A stretch of DNA of 64,000 bases from Mesobacillus campisalis. Lineage in GTDB: Bacteria > Bacillota > Bacilli > Bacillales > Cytobacillaceae. Below the pieces are notes generated by a model. It had not been told where the DNA came from and searched no databases. It saw nothing but the letters and a program-made list of their open reading frames with translations. Below, piece after piece: positions 1 through 9,879 of the stretch. The stretch lies in NCBI RefSeq assembly GCF_000986785.1, contig NZ_LAYY01000101.1, forward strand, positions 273,379-337,378, written 5' to 3'. How positions within the stretch are numbered: the stretch's first letter is position 1; every line of letters starts with the position of its first letter. A program made the translations under genes and the position numbers.

Positions 1-446
1 ATGGAATCATGGTCATGTTAAAAGAAGCCGGAATCAGCATTGAAGGGAAGCATGCTGTCGTGGTAGGCCGAAGCAATATTGTCGGGAAGCCTGTAGGTCA
101 GCTTTTATTGAATGAGAATGCAACGGTTACCTACTGCCACTCCAGGACAACAGACCTTGCTTCCCACACAAACCAGGCTGACATCCTGATTGCGGCAGTC
201 GGCAAGGCGGATTTCATAAAAGCCAGCCATGTAAAACCTGGTGCAGTCGTCATCGATGTAGGGATCAACCGCAATAGTGAGGGGAAACTATGCGGGGATG
301 TCGCTTTTGCGGAAGTAAAGGAAAAGGCAGGCTATATTACTCCGGTACCTGGAGGAGTCGGGCCAATGACGATTACCATGCTGATGTACAATACCCTGAA
401 ATCCGCAAAAAACCACCTTTCCAGACTGCAGGCTTTGAGTAAGTAA
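1..446 (+). CDS. folD: FolD, bifunctional methylenetetrahydrofolate dehydrogenase/cyclohydrolase (3' part)
   Basis: The frame is open to the left edge, so the gene starts outside the window; about 148 C-terminal residues remain of a protein that is normally about 285. FolD interconverts 5,10-methylene-, methenyl- and 10-formyl-tetrahydrofolate in the cytoplasm, supplying one-carbon units. The Rossmann NAD(P)-binding half is visible: [19 protein letters not shown] near the start and the family signature [12 protein letters not shown] near the end. FolD lies upstream of xseA in B. subtilis too. A hairpin with a U tract follows directly, so folD ends its own transcript here. Confidence 0.95.
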   Translation, partial: GIMVMLKEAGISIEGKHAVVVGRSNIVGKPVGQLLLNENATVTYCHSRTTDLASHTNQADILIAAVGKADFIKASHVKPGAVVIDVGINRNSEGKLCGDVAFAEVKEKAGYITPVPGGVGPMTITMLMYNTLKSAKNHLSRLQALSK

Positions 447-458
447 GAAAAATTCCAA

Positions 459-502
459 CGCTGCGCACCTGTGATCCATCGCTGGCGCGCAGCGGGTTTT
501 TT
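459..502 (+). terminator. Intrinsic terminator after folD
   Basis: Perfect 8-bp G+C-rich inverted repeat CGCTGCGC (459-466) / GCGCAGCG (487-494), 20-nt loop, then a T run at 497-502. It starts 13 nt after the folD stop. Confidence 0.7.
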
Positions 503-510
503 AAAATAGC

Positions 511-603
511 AGCTGCCCCATCCTGGCAGGTTTTGAGTCCACTCTTTCTCCAAAGTGACGAATGAGGGATCTAAACTTATAATAGGGATGGGCAGCTTTT
601 TTT
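511..603 (+). promoter_or_regulatory. Mutually exclusive hairpins ahead of xseA
   Basis: AGCTGCCCCATCC at 511-523 can pair with GGGATGGGCAGCT at 585-597, which is followed by seven T (597-603): a long-loop terminator. Part of the same 5' arm can instead form a local hairpin CTGCC (513-517) / GGCAG (525-529). The two folds compete, as in attenuators. It may simply be a second folD terminator. Confidence 0.35.
555..583 (+). promoter_or_regulatory. Candidate sigma-A promoter of the xseA operon
   Basis: A perfect -10 TATAAT at 578-583 has a weak -35 GTGACG at 555-560 with 17-bp spacing, about 100 nt ahead of xseA. It lies inside the loop of the long hairpin at 511-603. Confidence 0.4.
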
Positions 604-681
604 GCTATAGAACAGCTTTCTGCTGTTTATCATGGATTTTCGGGCCGCTCAAACGGCTGGTTAAAAAGGCAGGGATGAAAA

Positions 682-2043
682 ATGGATGAACACCGTTATT
701 TGACTGTACACGCATTAACAAAATATATTAAACGTAAATTCGATGCCGATCCGCATCTTCAGGATATTTTTGTTAAAGGGGAAATCTCCAACTTTAAACA
801 GCATTCGAGCGGACATATGTATTTCACCCTTAAGGATGAAAAAGCCCGCATCCTGGCTGTTATGTTCTCAAGCTTTAACAAGGGGATGAAGTTCCGCCCG
901 GAAAATGGGATGAAGATACTTATACGGGGAGAAATCACGGTTTACGAACCGAGCGGCCAATACCAGGTTTATGTTAAAGAAATGCAGCCTGATGGTGTAG
1001 GGGATTTATTCCTAGCTTATGAACAATTAAAGGCACGCCTCGAAAAAGAGGGTTTATTTTTGCCAAGATACAAAAAGCCCCTCCCTAAATACCCGCAAAA
1101 GGTCGGTGTAATCACTTCGCCCACAGGTGCTGCCATTCGGGATGTGTTGACGACGCTCAAACGAAGATACCCGATAACAGATATTCTGATAATTCCGGCA
1201 CTGGTACAAGGGAGCCAGGGAGCTGCCTCCATTGTCAGGGCGATTGAGACCGCCAACAGGAGAAGTGGTATTGACGTGCTTATCGTTGGGCGCGGGGGAG
1301 GTTCCATAGAGGAGCTGTGGTCTTTTAATGAGGAAGCTGTGGCAAGGGCCATTTTTGCTTCAAGGATCCCTGTCATTTCAGCAGTAGGACACGAAACAGA
1401 TTTTACGATTGCCGATTTTGTTGCTGATATGCGCGCACCTACCCCTACTGCGGCCGCGGAACTGGCAGTGCCGCATATAGACGATTTAATGGAAAAGGTA
1501 TTGAACAGGCAATCCAGATTGATCAGGGCAATGAAGGAAAAAGTCAATTTTGAACAAGGCAGATATGGAAGGCTGAAAAAATCTTATGCGTTCCGTTTTC
1601 CAAGAAGGCTGTATGAACAAAAGCTTGAACAAGTGGACCGGTTGACCGAGACATTGGTCAAAGGAGCCGGGAAGCTTGCGGAAACAAAAGCCGAAAGCCT
1701 CCTGCATCTTACAAGGCGTCTGGAGCGGAATCATCCCGAGGAGCTGCTCAAGCATTCCAGGGAAGCGCATCAGCGCCAGGAAAGGGAACTGAAGCGGGCC
1801 ATGGCCGCCATCCTGTCTGAAAAGCAACAGGAGTTTGCAGGTCTGGTATCCACTCTTGAAGCGTTGAATCCGCTAAAAATCATGGAAAGGGGATACAGCC
1901 TCGCCTATACGGAAGAAGGCAGCCTAATCAAGCGCCCTTCCCAGGTTAAGGCTAATGATTCCCTGACGGTGAAGCTTCCTGATGGACAGATCAACTGTAT
2001 TGTGAAAAATGTTGAGGAGAGTGAACAAAATGGCAGAGGATAA
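682..2043 (+). CDS. xseA: Exodeoxyribonuclease VII large subunit
   Basis: Catalytic subunit of ExoVII, a cytoplasmic nuclease that degrades single-stranded DNA from both ends and works in repair and recombination; one XseA associates with several XseB. The 453-residue length is typical. An OB-fold ssDNA-binding domain occupies about residues 1-100 ([22 protein letters not shown]), followed by the catalytic core with GRGGGS near residue 202 and [11 protein letters not shown] near 252, and a long coiled-coil helical region about 270-400. ATG follows AGGCAGGG. The 3' end overlaps xseB by 14 nt, so the two subunits are translationally coupled. Confidence 0.96.
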   Translation: MDEHRYLTVHALTKYIKRKFDADPHLQDIFVKGEISNFKQHSSGHMYFTLKDEKARILAVMFSSFNKGMKFRPENGMKILIRGEITVYEPSGQYQVYVKEMQPDGVGDLFLAYEQLKARLEKEGLFLPRYKKPLPKYPQKVGVITSPTGAAIRDVLTTLKRRYPITDILIIPALVQGSQGAASIVRAIETANRRSGIDVLIVGRGGGSIEELWSFNEEAVARAIFASRIPVISAVGHETDFTIADFVADMRAPTPTAAAELAVPHIDDLMEKVLNRQSRLIRAMKEKVNFEQGRYGRLKKSYAFRFPRRLYEQKLEQVDRLTETLVKGAGKLAETKAESLLHLTRRLERNHPEELLKHSREAHQRQERELKRAMAAILSEKQQEFAGLVSTLEALNPLKIMERGYSLAYTEEGSLIKRPSQVKANDSLTVKLPDGQINCIVKNVEESEQNGRG

Positions 2044-2263
2044 AGTGCTGACTTTTGAAGAAGCGATGGAAAAGCTTGAACAGATAGTGGAAAAGCTTGA
2101 AGAAGGAGATGTTCCTTTGGAAGAGGCGATTTCCTTTTATAAAGAGGGGATGGAGCTGTCTAAGCTTTGCCATAACAAATTAAAACATGTGGAAGAACAG
2201 CTGACGCAAGTGCTGACCGACGATGGACAGGCTGCGGATTTTTCCATCACCGAGGAGGAATAG
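2030..2263 (+). CDS. xseB: Exodeoxyribonuclease VII small subunit
   Basis: 77-residue helical partner of XseA. Residues [18 protein letters not shown] and the following [16 protein letters not shown] are the family pattern of two amphipathic helices. The ATG at 2030 was chosen over an in-frame ATG at 2009 because GAGGAG sits at 2014-2019, inside the end of xseA, 10 nt ahead; the upstream ATG has no SD. The gene overlaps xseA by 14 nt and is separated from ispA by 2 nt, so xseA-xseB-ispA is one operon. Confidence 0.95.
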   Translation: MAEDKVLTFEEAMEKLEQIVEKLEEGDVPLEEAISFYKEGMELSKLCHNKLKHVEEQLTQVLTDDGQAADFSITEEE

Positions 2264-2265
2264 CC

Positions 2266-3159
2266 GTGCAGAAAGAAACTCTTGAACAATTTTCACAGCA
2301 ATACAAAACCCTACTGGAAAACCGTTTAAGTGGGGCTGTGAACGAGCTTGATGCTCCCGGAACATTAAAGGAAGCCATGCTTTATTCACTTGAAGCCGGT
2401 GGGAAAAGAATCAGGCCTCTTTTATTGTTCGCCACACTCAAGGCATTCGGATGCAAGCCTGAAAAGGGGCTGGATGCAGCCGCAGCAATTGAGATGGTCC
2501 ATACATATTCCCTGATCCATGATGATTTGCCAAGCATGGATAATGATGATTTAAGACGGGGGAAACCGACAAACCATAAGGTATATGGCGAAGCCGCCGC
2601 TATACTTGCCGGGGATGCCCTGCTTACCCTGAGCTTTAAGCTTCTTGCCCAGCTTCCGGCAGAAGTTGCGGATGGGGAAACAAAGCTGTCTTTGGTCGCC
2701 GGGCTTTCGGATGCTGCTGGTGCAGGAGGAATGGTCGGCGGACAGATTGCCGATATGGAGGGCGAAGGCAGACAGCTAACGCTTAAGGAATTGGAGTATA
2801 TCCATATCAACAAAACGGGCAGGCTGCTTATGTACAGTGTCATAGCAGGAGCCGAAATTGCAGGTGCTTCCGCCGAAGTAAAACGAACACTGGAGACTTT
2901 TGCCCATCATATCGGCCTGGCATTCCAGATCAGGGATGACATCCTTGACCTTGTTGGAAACGAGGCTGAGATTGGCAAGCGGGTTGGGAGCGATGCACTG
3001 AACGAAAAAAGCACATATCCCGCCTTGCTAAGCCTCGATGGGGCAAAGGAAGCATTGAATGTACATATTGGACAGGCAAAGGAATTACTGGCTCAGACAG
3101 GGCTTGATACCGATATGCTTGAACAAATTACGAATTTGATCGGTCTTAGAAAGTCCTGA
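2266..3159 (+). CDS. ispA: Farnesyl diphosphate synthase (polyprenyl synthetase family)
   Basis: Cytoplasmic prenyltransferase that condenses isopentenyl diphosphate with dimethylallyl and geranyl diphosphate to make farnesyl diphosphate, precursor of undecaprenyl phosphate and quinone side chains. 297 residues. The first aspartate-rich motif is DDLPSMDNDDLRRG near residue 86 and the second is DDILDLVG near 224; both bind Mg-diphosphate. GTG start with a strong GAGGAGGAA at 2252-2260. It is the last gene of the xse operon and is followed by its pathway partner dxs, which has its own promoter. Confidence 0.95.
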   Translation: MQKETLEQFSQQYKTLLENRLSGAVNELDAPGTLKEAMLYSLEAGGKRIRPLLLFATLKAFGCKPEKGLDAAAAIEMVHTYSLIHDDLPSMDNDDLRRGKPTNHKVYGEAAAILAGDALLTLSFKLLAQLPAEVADGETKLSLVAGLSDAAGAGGMVGGQIADMEGEGRQLTLKELEYIHINKTGRLLMYSVIAGAEIAGASAEVKRTLETFAHHIGLAFQIRDDILDLVGNEAEIGKRVGSDALNEKSTYPALLSLDGAKEALNVHIGQAKELLAQTGLDTDMLEQITNLIGLRKS

Positions 3160-3172
3160 AGCCACCAAACCA

Positions 3173-3202
3173 TTGAGACTCATGGCTGTTTTATGCTATA
3201 AT
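3173..3202 (+). promoter_or_regulatory. sigma-A promoter of dxs
   Basis: -35 TTGAGA (3173-3178), 18-bp spacer, extended -10 TGCTATAAT ending at 3202. It starts just after the ispA stop and lies about 58 nt ahead of dxs. Confidence 0.6.
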
Positions 3203-3259
3203 CCAACCTGATTACCAAAAAGTACGTAACAAGTCAGAAATGAAAGTGAGTGGTCCGGT

Positions 3260-5152
3260 ATGGATCTTTTATCGATAAAAGACCCTTCATTCCTAAAAGA
3301 CCTGTCCATCAAAGAACTGGAATCGCTGGGCGAAGACATCAGAAAATTTCTAATCGAGAAGCTATCGAAAACAGGAGGTCATATCGGCCCAAATCTTGGG
3401 GTTGTCGAACTTACGATAGCATTGCATAAATGTTTCAACAGTCCTCAAGACAAGATTATCTGGGATGTTGGACATCAGTCGTATGTGCATAAGATTTTGA
3501 CAGGCCGTGCCTGTCAATTTGATACATTAAGGCAATATAAAGGGCTTTGCGGTTTTCCGAAAATGTCAGAGAGCGAGCATGATGTCTGGGAGACAGGGCA
3601 TAGCTCAACATCGCTGTCAGCAGCGATGGGCATGGCTGTTGCGCGCAATATCAAGGGTGAGAATACCCATGTTGTCCCAGTGATTGGCGACGGTGCCCTT
3701 ACGGGGGGGATGGCCCTCGAGGCACTTAACCACATTGGCCATGAAAAAGAAAAAGTGATCGTCATCCTGAATGATAATGAAATGTCCATCGCGCCGAATG
3801 TAGGGGCCATCCATAATGTGCTGGGCAGGCTGAGGACTGCTGGAAAATATAACTGGGTTAAAGATGAACTTGAGGTTATTTTAAAGAAGGTTCCGGCGGT
3901 TGGAAACCAACTTGCTGGTACTGCGGAAAGAATCAAGGACAGTCTTAAGTACATGTTTGTTCCTGGTATGTTTTTTGAAGAACTTGGTTTTACTTATCTG
4001 GGACCTATTGACGGCCACAACTATGAGGATCTTTTTGAAAACATTGCGTACGCAAAAAAATATGATGGCCCTGTGCTTCTTCATGTCATCACGAAGAAAG
4101 GGAAGGGGTATCAGCCTGCGGAGGCTGACAGGGTTGGCACATGGCATGGGACAGGCCCTTATAAAACGGAGACCGGTGCTTTCGTCAAGCCTAAAAGCAG
4201 CCCCCCTGCATGGAGCGCGCTTGTGAGTGAGACCGTCCGAAAAGTGGCGAGGGAAGATAAACGCATCGTTGCCATTACTCCTGCTATGCCTGTCGGCTCC
4301 AAACTTGAGGGGTTCGCAAGCGAATTCCCGGACCGGATGTTTGATGTGGGAATTGCCGAACAGCATGCCGCCACCTTTGCGGCTGGGCTGGCTACTCAAA
4401 ACATGAAGCCATTCCTTGCCATCTATTCAACTTTCCTTCAGCGCGCCTACGACCAGGTTGTCCATGATATTTGCCGGCAAAACCTGAATGTCTTCATAGG
4501 CATCGACCGTGCCGGCCTGGTTGGCGCAGACGGTGAGACGCATCAGGGTGTCTTTGATATTGCCTTTTTGCGGCACCTGCCCAATCTGGTCCTGATGATG
4601 CCAAAGGATGAAAATGAGGGCCAGCATCTTGTCTACACGGCCTTGAAGTATGATGATGGACCGATCGCACTCCGTTTCCCAAGAGGGAATGGACTTGGGG
4701 TTGAGATGGAAGAGTCGCTAAGGGAGATTCCTATCGGTACTTGGGAGGTTCTAAGGGAGGGTGATGATGCCGCCATCCTGACATTTGGAACGACCATTCC
4801 GATGGCTCTTGCTGCGGCAGCAGAACTTGAGAAGCAAGGAGTGTCTGTCAAGGTGGTTAACTGCCGATTCCTGAAACCTCTGGATATCCCGATGCTGTCA
4901 GGAATCCTTGAAGACAACATGCCGATCCTTACCATTGAAGAAGCTGTCCTTCAGGGAGGGTTCGGAAGCTTCATTCTCGAAACCGCCAATGAGCTTGGAT
5001 TCGATGGAGCTAAAATTGACCGCCTTGGCATACCGGACAAGTTTATTGAACATGGCAATGTGGATGAACTGCTGAATGAAATTGAATTAACTTCTGAAGC
5101 AGCGGTTGAAAGAATCAAGAGATGGGCAAGGCAAAAGGAAAAAAGGGCGTAA
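3260..5152 (+). CDS. dxs: 1-deoxy-D-xylulose-5-phosphate synthase
   Basis: Thiamine diphosphate enzyme that condenses pyruvate and glyceraldehyde 3-phosphate to DXP, the first step of the MEP isoprenoid pathway, upstream in metabolism of the adjacent ispA. 630 residues, the usual size. The TPP/Mg motif [15 protein letters not shown] lies around residues 143-157; [15 protein letters not shown] and GHSSTSLS are family signatures in the first domain, and [18 protein letters not shown] marks the transketolase-like pyrimidine domain. ATG follows AAAGTGAG. tlyA begins 2 nt after the stop, so the two are co-transcribed. Confidence 0.97.
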   Translation: MDLLSIKDPSFLKDLSIKELESLGEDIRKFLIEKLSKTGGHIGPNLGVVELTIALHKCFNSPQDKIIWDVGHQSYVHKILTGRACQFDTLRQYKGLCGFPKMSESEHDVWETGHSSTSLSAAMGMAVARNIKGENTHVVPVIGDGALTGGMALEALNHIGHEKEKVIVILNDNEMSIAPNVGAIHNVLGRLRTAGKYNWVKDELEVILKKVPAVGNQLAGTAERIKDSLKYMFVPGMFFEELGFTYLGPIDGHNYEDLFENIAYAKKYDGPVLLHVITKKGKGYQPAEADRVGTWHGTGPYKTETGAFVKPKSSPPAWSALVSETVRKVAREDKRIVAITPAMPVGSKLEGFASEFPDRMFDVGIAEQHAATFAAGLATQNMKPFLAIYSTFLQRAYDQVVHDICRQNLNVFIGIDRAGLVGADGETHQGVFDIAFLRHLPNLVLMMPKDENEGQHLVYTALKYDDGPIALRFPRGNGLGVEMEESLREIPIGTWEVLREGDDAAILTFGTTIPMALAAAAELEKQGVSVKVVNCRFLKPLDIPMLSGILEDNMPILTIEEAVLQGGFGSFILETANELGFDGAKIDRLGIPDKFIEHGNVDELLNEIELTSEAAVERIKRWARQKEKRA

Positions 5153-5154
5153 TA

Positions 5155-5994
5155 ATGAAGATTAAAAAAGAACGTTTAGATGTGCTTCTAGTTGAAAGAG
5201 GACTGGCCGAAACACGGGAAAAGGCCAAGCGAGCGGTCATGGCCGGGCTCGTCTATTCCAAAGAGGAGCGGCTCGATAAGCCGGGGGAAAAAGTGGCGGC
5301 GGACATTCCCTTGACCATCAAAGGCAATCTCCTGCCTTATGTAAGCAGAGGCGGATTAAAGCTGGAAAAGGCACTTAAGAGCTTCGACCTGGATATTCAC
5401 GGTAAAATCCTCCTGGATATCGGTGCATCCACGGGCGGATTCACAGATTGCGCCCTGCAGCATGGAGCAAAAATGTCCTATGCCCTTGATGTAGGCTATA
5501 ACCAGCTGGCATGGAAACTGAGGCAGGATGAGCGTGTAGTGGTAATGGAAAGGACTAATTTCCGTTATGTAACACCAGCGGACCTTGCTAAAGGGATGCC
5601 TGAAATTGCCTCAATTGATGTAAGCTTTATTTCTTTAAAGCTGATTCTCCCGGTATTGAAGACATTGCTTGTTCCTGGAAGTGATGTGGTCGCCCTCATC
5701 AAACCGCAGTTTGAGGCTGGGCGGGAGCAGGTTGGCAAGAAAGGGATTGTCAGGGACCCTAAAGTACATCTGTCTGTCATTGAGACAATGATTGAATTCT
5801 CTGCCGGTCTTGGATTTGATGTTAAAAACCTTTCCTACTCCCCCATCACGGGAGGAGATGGAAACATCGAGTTTTTGCTTCATCTTCAATGGAATGCTTC
5901 TGAGGACCGCGGTGCCATTGACCAGTCGGTCTCTCCTTTACAGGTCGTACAATCGGCACATGATGACCTGAAAACAAAAAAAACAGAGGAGTAG
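5155..5994 (+). CDS. tlyA: TlyA family rRNA (ribose-2'-O) methyltransferase, YqxC
   Basis: 279 residues. An S4 RNA-binding domain (RLDVLLVERGLAETREKAKR, about residues 5-65) is followed by an FtsJ-like SAM methyltransferase fold with SAM-binding DIGASTGGFTDCALQHGA and the catalytic-type KPQFEAGR. Family members methylate 16S and/or 23S rRNA ribose; some were originally named haemolysins. Which rRNA is modified here cannot be told from sequence. The ATG at 5155 is preferred over an in-frame ATG inside dxs because it aligns with the family start and has AAAGGA/AAGGG ahead of it. A terminator overlaps the stop codon. Confidence 0.9.
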   Translation: MKIKKERLDVLLVERGLAETREKAKRAVMAGLVYSKEERLDKPGEKVAADIPLTIKGNLLPYVSRGGLKLEKALKSFDLDIHGKILLDIGASTGGFTDCALQHGAKMSYALDVGYNQLAWKLRQDERVVVMERTNFRYVTPADLAKGMPEIASIDVSFISLKLILPVLKTLLVPGSDVVALIKPQFEAGREQVGKKGIVRDPKVHLSVIETMIEFSAGLGFDVKNLSYSPITGGDGNIEFLLHLQWNASEDRGAIDQSVSPLQVVQSAHDDLKTKKTEE

Positions 5995-6017
5995 GCTTAT
6001 AAGCCTGCTCTTTTTTT
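5989..6017 (+). terminator. Intrinsic terminator after dxs-tlyA
   Basis: GAGTAGGCTT (5989-5998) pairs with AAGCCTGCTC (6001-6010, one G-U) and is followed by seven T. The stem includes the tlyA stop codon. Confidence 0.8.
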
Positions 6018-6046
6018 CGAGAAACCTGGCGAATCGCCCCGATATA

Positions 6047-6075
6047 TTGTGGAAACCTCGAAAATCAGCTAACAT
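6047..6075 (+). promoter_or_regulatory. Candidate promoter of argR-recN
   Basis: TTGTGG (6047-6052), 17-bp spacer, TAACAT (6070-6075). The -10 is a weak match; position between terminator and argR is the main support. Confidence 0.35.
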
Positions 6076-6124
6076 AGGGATGGATATATTTATTTATGTT
6101 TAATGAGCTCACAGAGGTGATAGA

Positions 6125-6574
6125 GTGAATAAAGGTCAGCGTCACATAAAGATTCGCGAATTAATCGCAAATGATGAAATTGAAACACAGGATGAACTTG
6201 TGGACAGGCTTAAAGAGGCGGGATTCAATGTTACGCAGGCAACGGTGTCACGGGATATCAAGGAATTGCATCTTGTTAAAGTTCCGCTACTGGACGGAAG
6301 GTATAAATATTCCCTCCCGGCAGACCAAAGGTTCAATCCTCTGCAGAAATTGAAGCGCTCCCTGATGGATGCCTTCATCCGTATTGACCACGCAGGGCAT
6401 CTCCTCGTAATGAAAACGATGCCGGGAAATGCCAATGCGATTGGAGCGCTCATTGATAATCTCGATTGGGATGACATCCTTGGAACCATCTGCGGGGATG
6501 ATACCATCCTGATCATTTGCCGTACACAGGAAGATACAGACAAGGTCGCAAACCGTTTTCTAGATATGCTTTAA
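6125..6574 (+). CDS. argR: Arginine repressor / catabolism regulator ArgR (AhrC)
   Basis: Arginine-sensing hexameric DNA-binding protein that represses arginine biosynthesis and, in Bacillus, activates arginine catabolism. 149 residues, the standard length. The N-terminal winged helix spans about 1-70 ([38 protein letters not shown] is the recognition segment) and the C-terminal trimerisation/arginine-binding domain carries [13 protein letters not shown] and the acidic [12 protein letters not shown] start 5 nt after a strong AGAGGTGAT. recN follows 16 nt downstream, as in B. subtilis. Confidence 0.96.
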   Translation: MNKGQRHIKIRELIANDEIETQDELVDRLKEAGFNVTQATVSRDIKELHLVKVPLLDGRYKYSLPADQRFNPLQKLKRSLMDAFIRIDHAGHLLVMKTMPGNANAIGALIDNLDWDDILGTICGDDTILIICRTQEDTDKVANRFLDML

Positions 6575-6590
6575 ATGAGGTGGATGCTTC

Positions 6591-8282
6591 TTGCTAAGTG
6601 AATTGTCAATCAGGAATTTTGCCATTATTGAAGCCCTGACAGTGTCTCTGCAAAAAGGTTTAACTGTTTTGACAGGAGAGACAGGAGCGGGGAAATCCAT
6701 CATCATTGACGCCATCCATCTTTTGGTTGGCGGCAGAGGTTCTGCCGAGTATGTCCGCCATGGCGAACAAAGGGCTGAGCTTGAGGGATTGTTTTTTATC
6801 GATGGAGAGAATCATCCTGTGAAAGGAAAACTGAAGGATTTTGGCATTGACCATGAAGACGGCATGGTTGTACTCCGCAGGGATATATCAAGCAATGGGA
6901 AGAGTGTATGCCGAGTGAATGGTAAACTGGTCACCATCGCAATTTTAAGGGAAATCGGGTCCAGCCTTATTGATATTCATGGCCAGCATGAACATCAGGA
7001 GCTGATGGATGAAAGCAGGCATATCGACCTGCTGGATACATTTGGAGCAGAAGAGATCCAGCCTGCCATTGCCGAATACCAGCATGTGTTTAGGATGTAT
7101 AATCAAACTCTGAAAAAGCTTAAAAGCCTTAGCGAGAATGAACAGCAGATGGCACATCGCCTCGACTTGCTGCAGTTTCAGCACGAGGAAATCCATTCCG
7201 CCCAGCTTAGACTCCACGAAGATGAACAGCTTGTCGAAGAAAGGCAGAAGCTGAACAATTTTGAAAAGGTGTATGAGGCCATACAAACGAGTTATGCCGC
7301 CCTGACAGCAGACCAGCGGGGGCTTGACTGGATAGGAATGGCAATGGACCATCTCGAAGGTGCAGCCGACCTGGATCCGGCTTATAAAGAACTGCATGAA
7401 TCCGTGGCAAACAGCTTCTATATCCTTGAAGACGCAGCCCGTTCGTTAAGGAATGAAATGGACATGCTTGAGTATGATCCCCAGCGCTTAAATGAAATTG
7501 AAGACAGACTGAATGAAATCAATCAGCTTAAAAGAAAATATGGAAAGACCATTGATGAAATACTTGAATATGCCGCAAGCATTGAAGAGGAGATTGAAAC
7601 ACTGCAAAACAAGGAAGTCCACATCGGTCAGCTGGATAAGGAATTAGCTTCCTTCAAAGAGGATTTGCGGATAGAAAGTAAGAATCTTGGAAAAACGAGA
7701 CGGAAATGGGCAAAAAAATTAACTGGACTCATACATCGCGAATTAAAAGACCTTTATATGGAAAAGACTGTATTTGAAGTCAAATTTGAAAGTGCTGAAG
7801 AGAATTTCATGAAAAATGGCGGTGACCTGGTGGAATTCTATATTTCCACAAACCCTGGGGAGCCTTTAAAGCCTCTTTCGAAAATTGCCTCAGGCGGTGA
7901 GCTTTCAAGGATAATGCTGGCGTTAAAAAGTATATTTTCCAGGCACCAGGGCGTTACCTCCATTATTTTCGATGAAGTGGATACAGGTGTCAGCGGAAGG
8001 GTCGCACAGGCCATTGCCGAAAAAATATTTAAAGTGGCCAAGGATTCCCAAGTCTTGTGCATTTCGCATCTTCCCCAGGTTGCTGCCATGGCCGATACTC
8101 ATTTATATATCAGTAAGAGCATTAAAGCGGGGAGAACCAAAACGGCCGTTACTCCCCTATCCGAAAAGGATAAGGTACGTGAAATTGGCCGCATGATCTC
8201 CGGGGTGGAAATGACCGAACTGACCAGGCAGCATGCGGAAGAACTCCTGCAAATGGCCCAGGTCATGAAAACAGCTACCTAA
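6591..8282 (+). CDS. recN: DNA repair protein RecN
   Basis: SMC-like ATPase that gathers at double-strand breaks and promotes RecA-dependent repair. 563 residues. Walker A GETGAGKS lies near residue 29, the ABC signature IASGGELSRIMLAL near 432 and Walker B SIIFDEVDTGVSGR near 455, with a long coiled coil between them (about 150-350). TTG start with AGGTGG about 8 nt ahead; the first residues LSELSIRNFAIIEAL match the family N-terminus, which supports the TTG. It is probably co-transcribed with argR. No LexA box was seen directly ahead of the pair. Confidence 0.95.
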   Translation: MLSELSIRNFAIIEALTVSLQKGLTVLTGETGAGKSIIIDAIHLLVGGRGSAEYVRHGEQRAELEGLFFIDGENHPVKGKLKDFGIDHEDGMVVLRRDISSNGKSVCRVNGKLVTIAILREIGSSLIDIHGQHEHQELMDESRHIDLLDTFGAEEIQPAIAEYQHVFRMYNQTLKKLKSLSENEQQMAHRLDLLQFQHEEIHSAQLRLHEDEQLVEERQKLNNFEKVYEAIQTSYAALTADQRGLDWIGMAMDHLEGAADLDPAYKELHESVANSFYILEDAARSLRNEMDMLEYDPQRLNEIEDRLNEINQLKRKYGKTIDEILEYAASIEEEIETLQNKEVHIGQLDKELASFKEDLRIESKNLGKTRRKWAKKLTGLIHRELKDLYMEKTVFEVKFESAEENFMKNGGDLVEFYISTNPGEPLKPLSKIASGGELSRIMLALKSIFSRHQGVTSIIFDEVDTGVSGRVAQAIAEKIFKVAKDSQVLCISHLPQVAAMADTHLYISKSIKAGRTKTAVTPLSEKDKVREIGRMISGVEMTELTRQHAEELLQMAQVMKTAT

Positions 8283-8311
8283 AAGCTATCCTTTCAGGGA
8301 TGGCTTTTTTT
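8283..8311 (+). terminator. Intrinsic terminator after recN
   Basis: AAGCTATCC (8283-8291) pairs with GGATGGCTT (8298-8306, one G-U), followed by a T run to 8311. It begins at the recN stop. Confidence 0.75.
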
Positions 8312-8348
8312 CATACTATGCGTCAGGACTGTTTTCTTAATTCTTCCG

Positions 8349-8379
8349 GTTATAAATGCAACGGGGGAAGGCAAAATTA
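8349..8379 (+). promoter_or_regulatory. Candidate sigma-F promoter of spoIVB
   Basis: GGCAAAATTA at 8370-8379 fits the sigma-F -10 consensus GGnRAnAHTR fully; GTTATA at 8349-8354 is a partial -35 with a 15-bp spacer. spoIVB is known to be forespore-expressed in B. subtilis (sigma-F and sigma-G). Confidence 0.5.
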
Positions 8380-8428
8380 TAGATGTAGCCATTAAGTGTG
8401 TGGACTAGAAGCGAGGAGAGTGAAAAGA

Positions 8429-9715
8429 TTGCATAAAGAATTTCTCAGAAAATTTATTGGTGGAATTCTCCTTGTTTCATTAATTGCACTCGGGTTTACA
8501 AAACCTGTTCAGGAATACATGTCGTTCCCAAAGCAAATTACACTTTTTGAAGGACAGCAGTTAGATTTTTCAGGTACAGTTTCCGTTTTGGCGAATGTAG
8601 ATAATAATGCTACAGTCGACTTGGAACGGCAAAAAAGCGATGTAGCCTTGGTTGCAAAAAGGCAGGGCAAAGAGGAAATGGTCCTTGAACTTGCCGGCAT
8701 CCCGATAAAAAAAGTTGATGTAAACGTTCTGAAGGATTTTAAAGTGTTCCCTGGAGGGCAATCAATCGGTGTTAAGCTGAACACAGTAGGTGTACTTGTC
8801 GTTGGGCATCATCAAATAGATACCCTTGAGGGAAAGTTCTCTCCGGGAGAAACTTCCGACATTAAGGTGGGAGATATCATAACGGAGATTAACGGGCAGC
8901 ATATTGAAAAAATGTCCGATGTCGGCCCCTTTGTGCAGGAAGCAGGGGAAAGTGGAAAACCGATGAATATTGTATTGAAGCGGGAAAACGAAAAAATCAG
9001 CACTAAGCTAGAACCCAAAAAAGATAAACATGAAAACACGTACAAACTTGGGCTTTATATCCGGGACTCCGCTGCTGGAATAGGAACGATGACTTTTTAC
9101 CATGCTGGAACAAAAAAGTATGGAGCCCTAGGGCACGTCATATCGGATATGGATACCAAAAAACCAATTGTGGTTGAAGATGGGCAAATCGTTCGGTCGA
9201 CCGTAACATCCATTGAAAAAGGGGCAAATGGGGACCCTGGGGAAAAATTGGCCAGGTTCTCATCAGACCGTGAAGTGATAGGAAACATCGAACGGAATAG
9301 TCCCTATGGCATCTTTGGAAAGCTGAACAATGGCATTCAAAACGGAATTCTTGACAAGCCTATGCCAATCGCCCTTTCCCATCAGGTCAAGGAAGGTCCT
9401 GCGAAGATATTGACCGTTGTTGAAGAGGATAAAGTAAATCTGTTCGATATCGAAATTGTCAGCACAATCCCGCAAAAGTTTCCTGCCACAAAGGGCATGG
9501 TCATCAAGGTGACAGATCCGAAGCTGCTGGAAAAGACAGGCGGCATTGTCCAAGGGATGAGCGGAAGCCCAATCATTCAGGATGGAAAGCTGATTGGGGC
9601 AGTCACCCATGTGTTTGTCAACGATCCTACCAGCGGATATGGAGTCCATATTGAATGGATGCTGAATGAGGCCGGGATTAACATCTATGAGAAACCAGGA
9701 CAAAAAGCCAGTTAA
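8429..9715 (+). CDS. spoIVB: SpoIVB serine peptidase, forespore sporulation signal
   Basis: Made in the forespore and secreted into the space between forespore and mother cell, where it cleaves SpoIVFA and so releases active SpoIVFB for pro-sigma-K processing. With the TTG at 8429 as start the protein has 428 residues and the catalytic His and Ser fall at 236 (GALGHVI) and 378 (QGMSGSP), the numbers known for B. subtilis SpoIVB; the TTG also has GAGGAG 9-10 nt ahead. Alternatives are GTG 8420 (too near the SD) and GTG 8396 (no SD). An N-terminal signal anchor covers about residues 8-22 and a PDZ domain about 105-190. It sits directly ahead of spo0A, as in B. subtilis. Confidence 0.96.
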   Translation: MHKEFLRKFIGGILLVSLIALGFTKPVQEYMSFPKQITLFEGQQLDFSGTVSVLANVDNNATVDLERQKSDVALVAKRQGKEEMVLELAGIPIKKVDVNVLKDFKVFPGGQSIGVKLNTVGVLVVGHHQIDTLEGKFSPGETSDIKVGDIITEINGQHIEKMSDVGPFVQEAGESGKPMNIVLKRENEKISTKLEPKKDKHENTYKLGLYIRDSAAGIGTMTFYHAGTKKYGALGHVISDMDTKKPIVVEDGQIVRSTVTSIEKGANGDPGEKLARFSSDREVIGNIERNSPYGIFGKLNNGIQNGILDKPMPIALSHQVKEGPAKILTVVEEDKVNLFDIEIVSTIPQKFPATKGMVIKVTDPKLLEKTGGIVQGMSGSPIIQDGKLIGAVTHVFVNDPTSGYGVHIEWMLNEAGINIYEKPGQKAS

Positions 9716-9725
9716 AACAATAGGA

Positions 9726-9752
9726 GCGTCCTGTCCATTTGGGCAGGACGCT
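9726..9752 (+). terminator. Hairpin after spoIVB
   Basis: GCGTCCTGTCC (9726-9736) pairs with GGGCAGGACGC (9741-9751, one G-U); 11-bp stem with a tiny loop but almost no U tract, so termination may be Rho-independent but inefficient. Confidence 0.55.
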
Positions 9753-9768
9753 TAGTACATAAAGGTTA

Positions 9769-9817
9769 TTCGACAAAATTCCTTGGCGAATTTTGTCAAC
9801 TATCGAAATTGGTCGAA
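9769..9817 (+). promoter_or_regulatory. Upstream 0A-box cluster of spo0A
   Basis: Three sequences related to the Spo0A operator TTTGTCRAA: TTCGACAA at 9769-9776 (reverse orientation, perfect core), TTTGTCAAC at 9792-9800 and TGGTCGAA at 9810-9817. The first two form a dyad, GACAAAATTC (9772-9781) / GAATTTTGTC (9788-9797). B. subtilis spo0A is also preceded by several 0A boxes. Confidence 0.6.
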
Positions 9818-9879
9818 AAAGGGAGGGAAACGAAGGATAAAATAGAATAAGTCACTTTTATAAGAAAAAATAAAAAATA

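Noticed and set aside
8312..8318. CATACTA as a sigma-G -10 for spoIVB
   Set aside because: No -35 at the right distance; the upstream DNA is the recN terminator.
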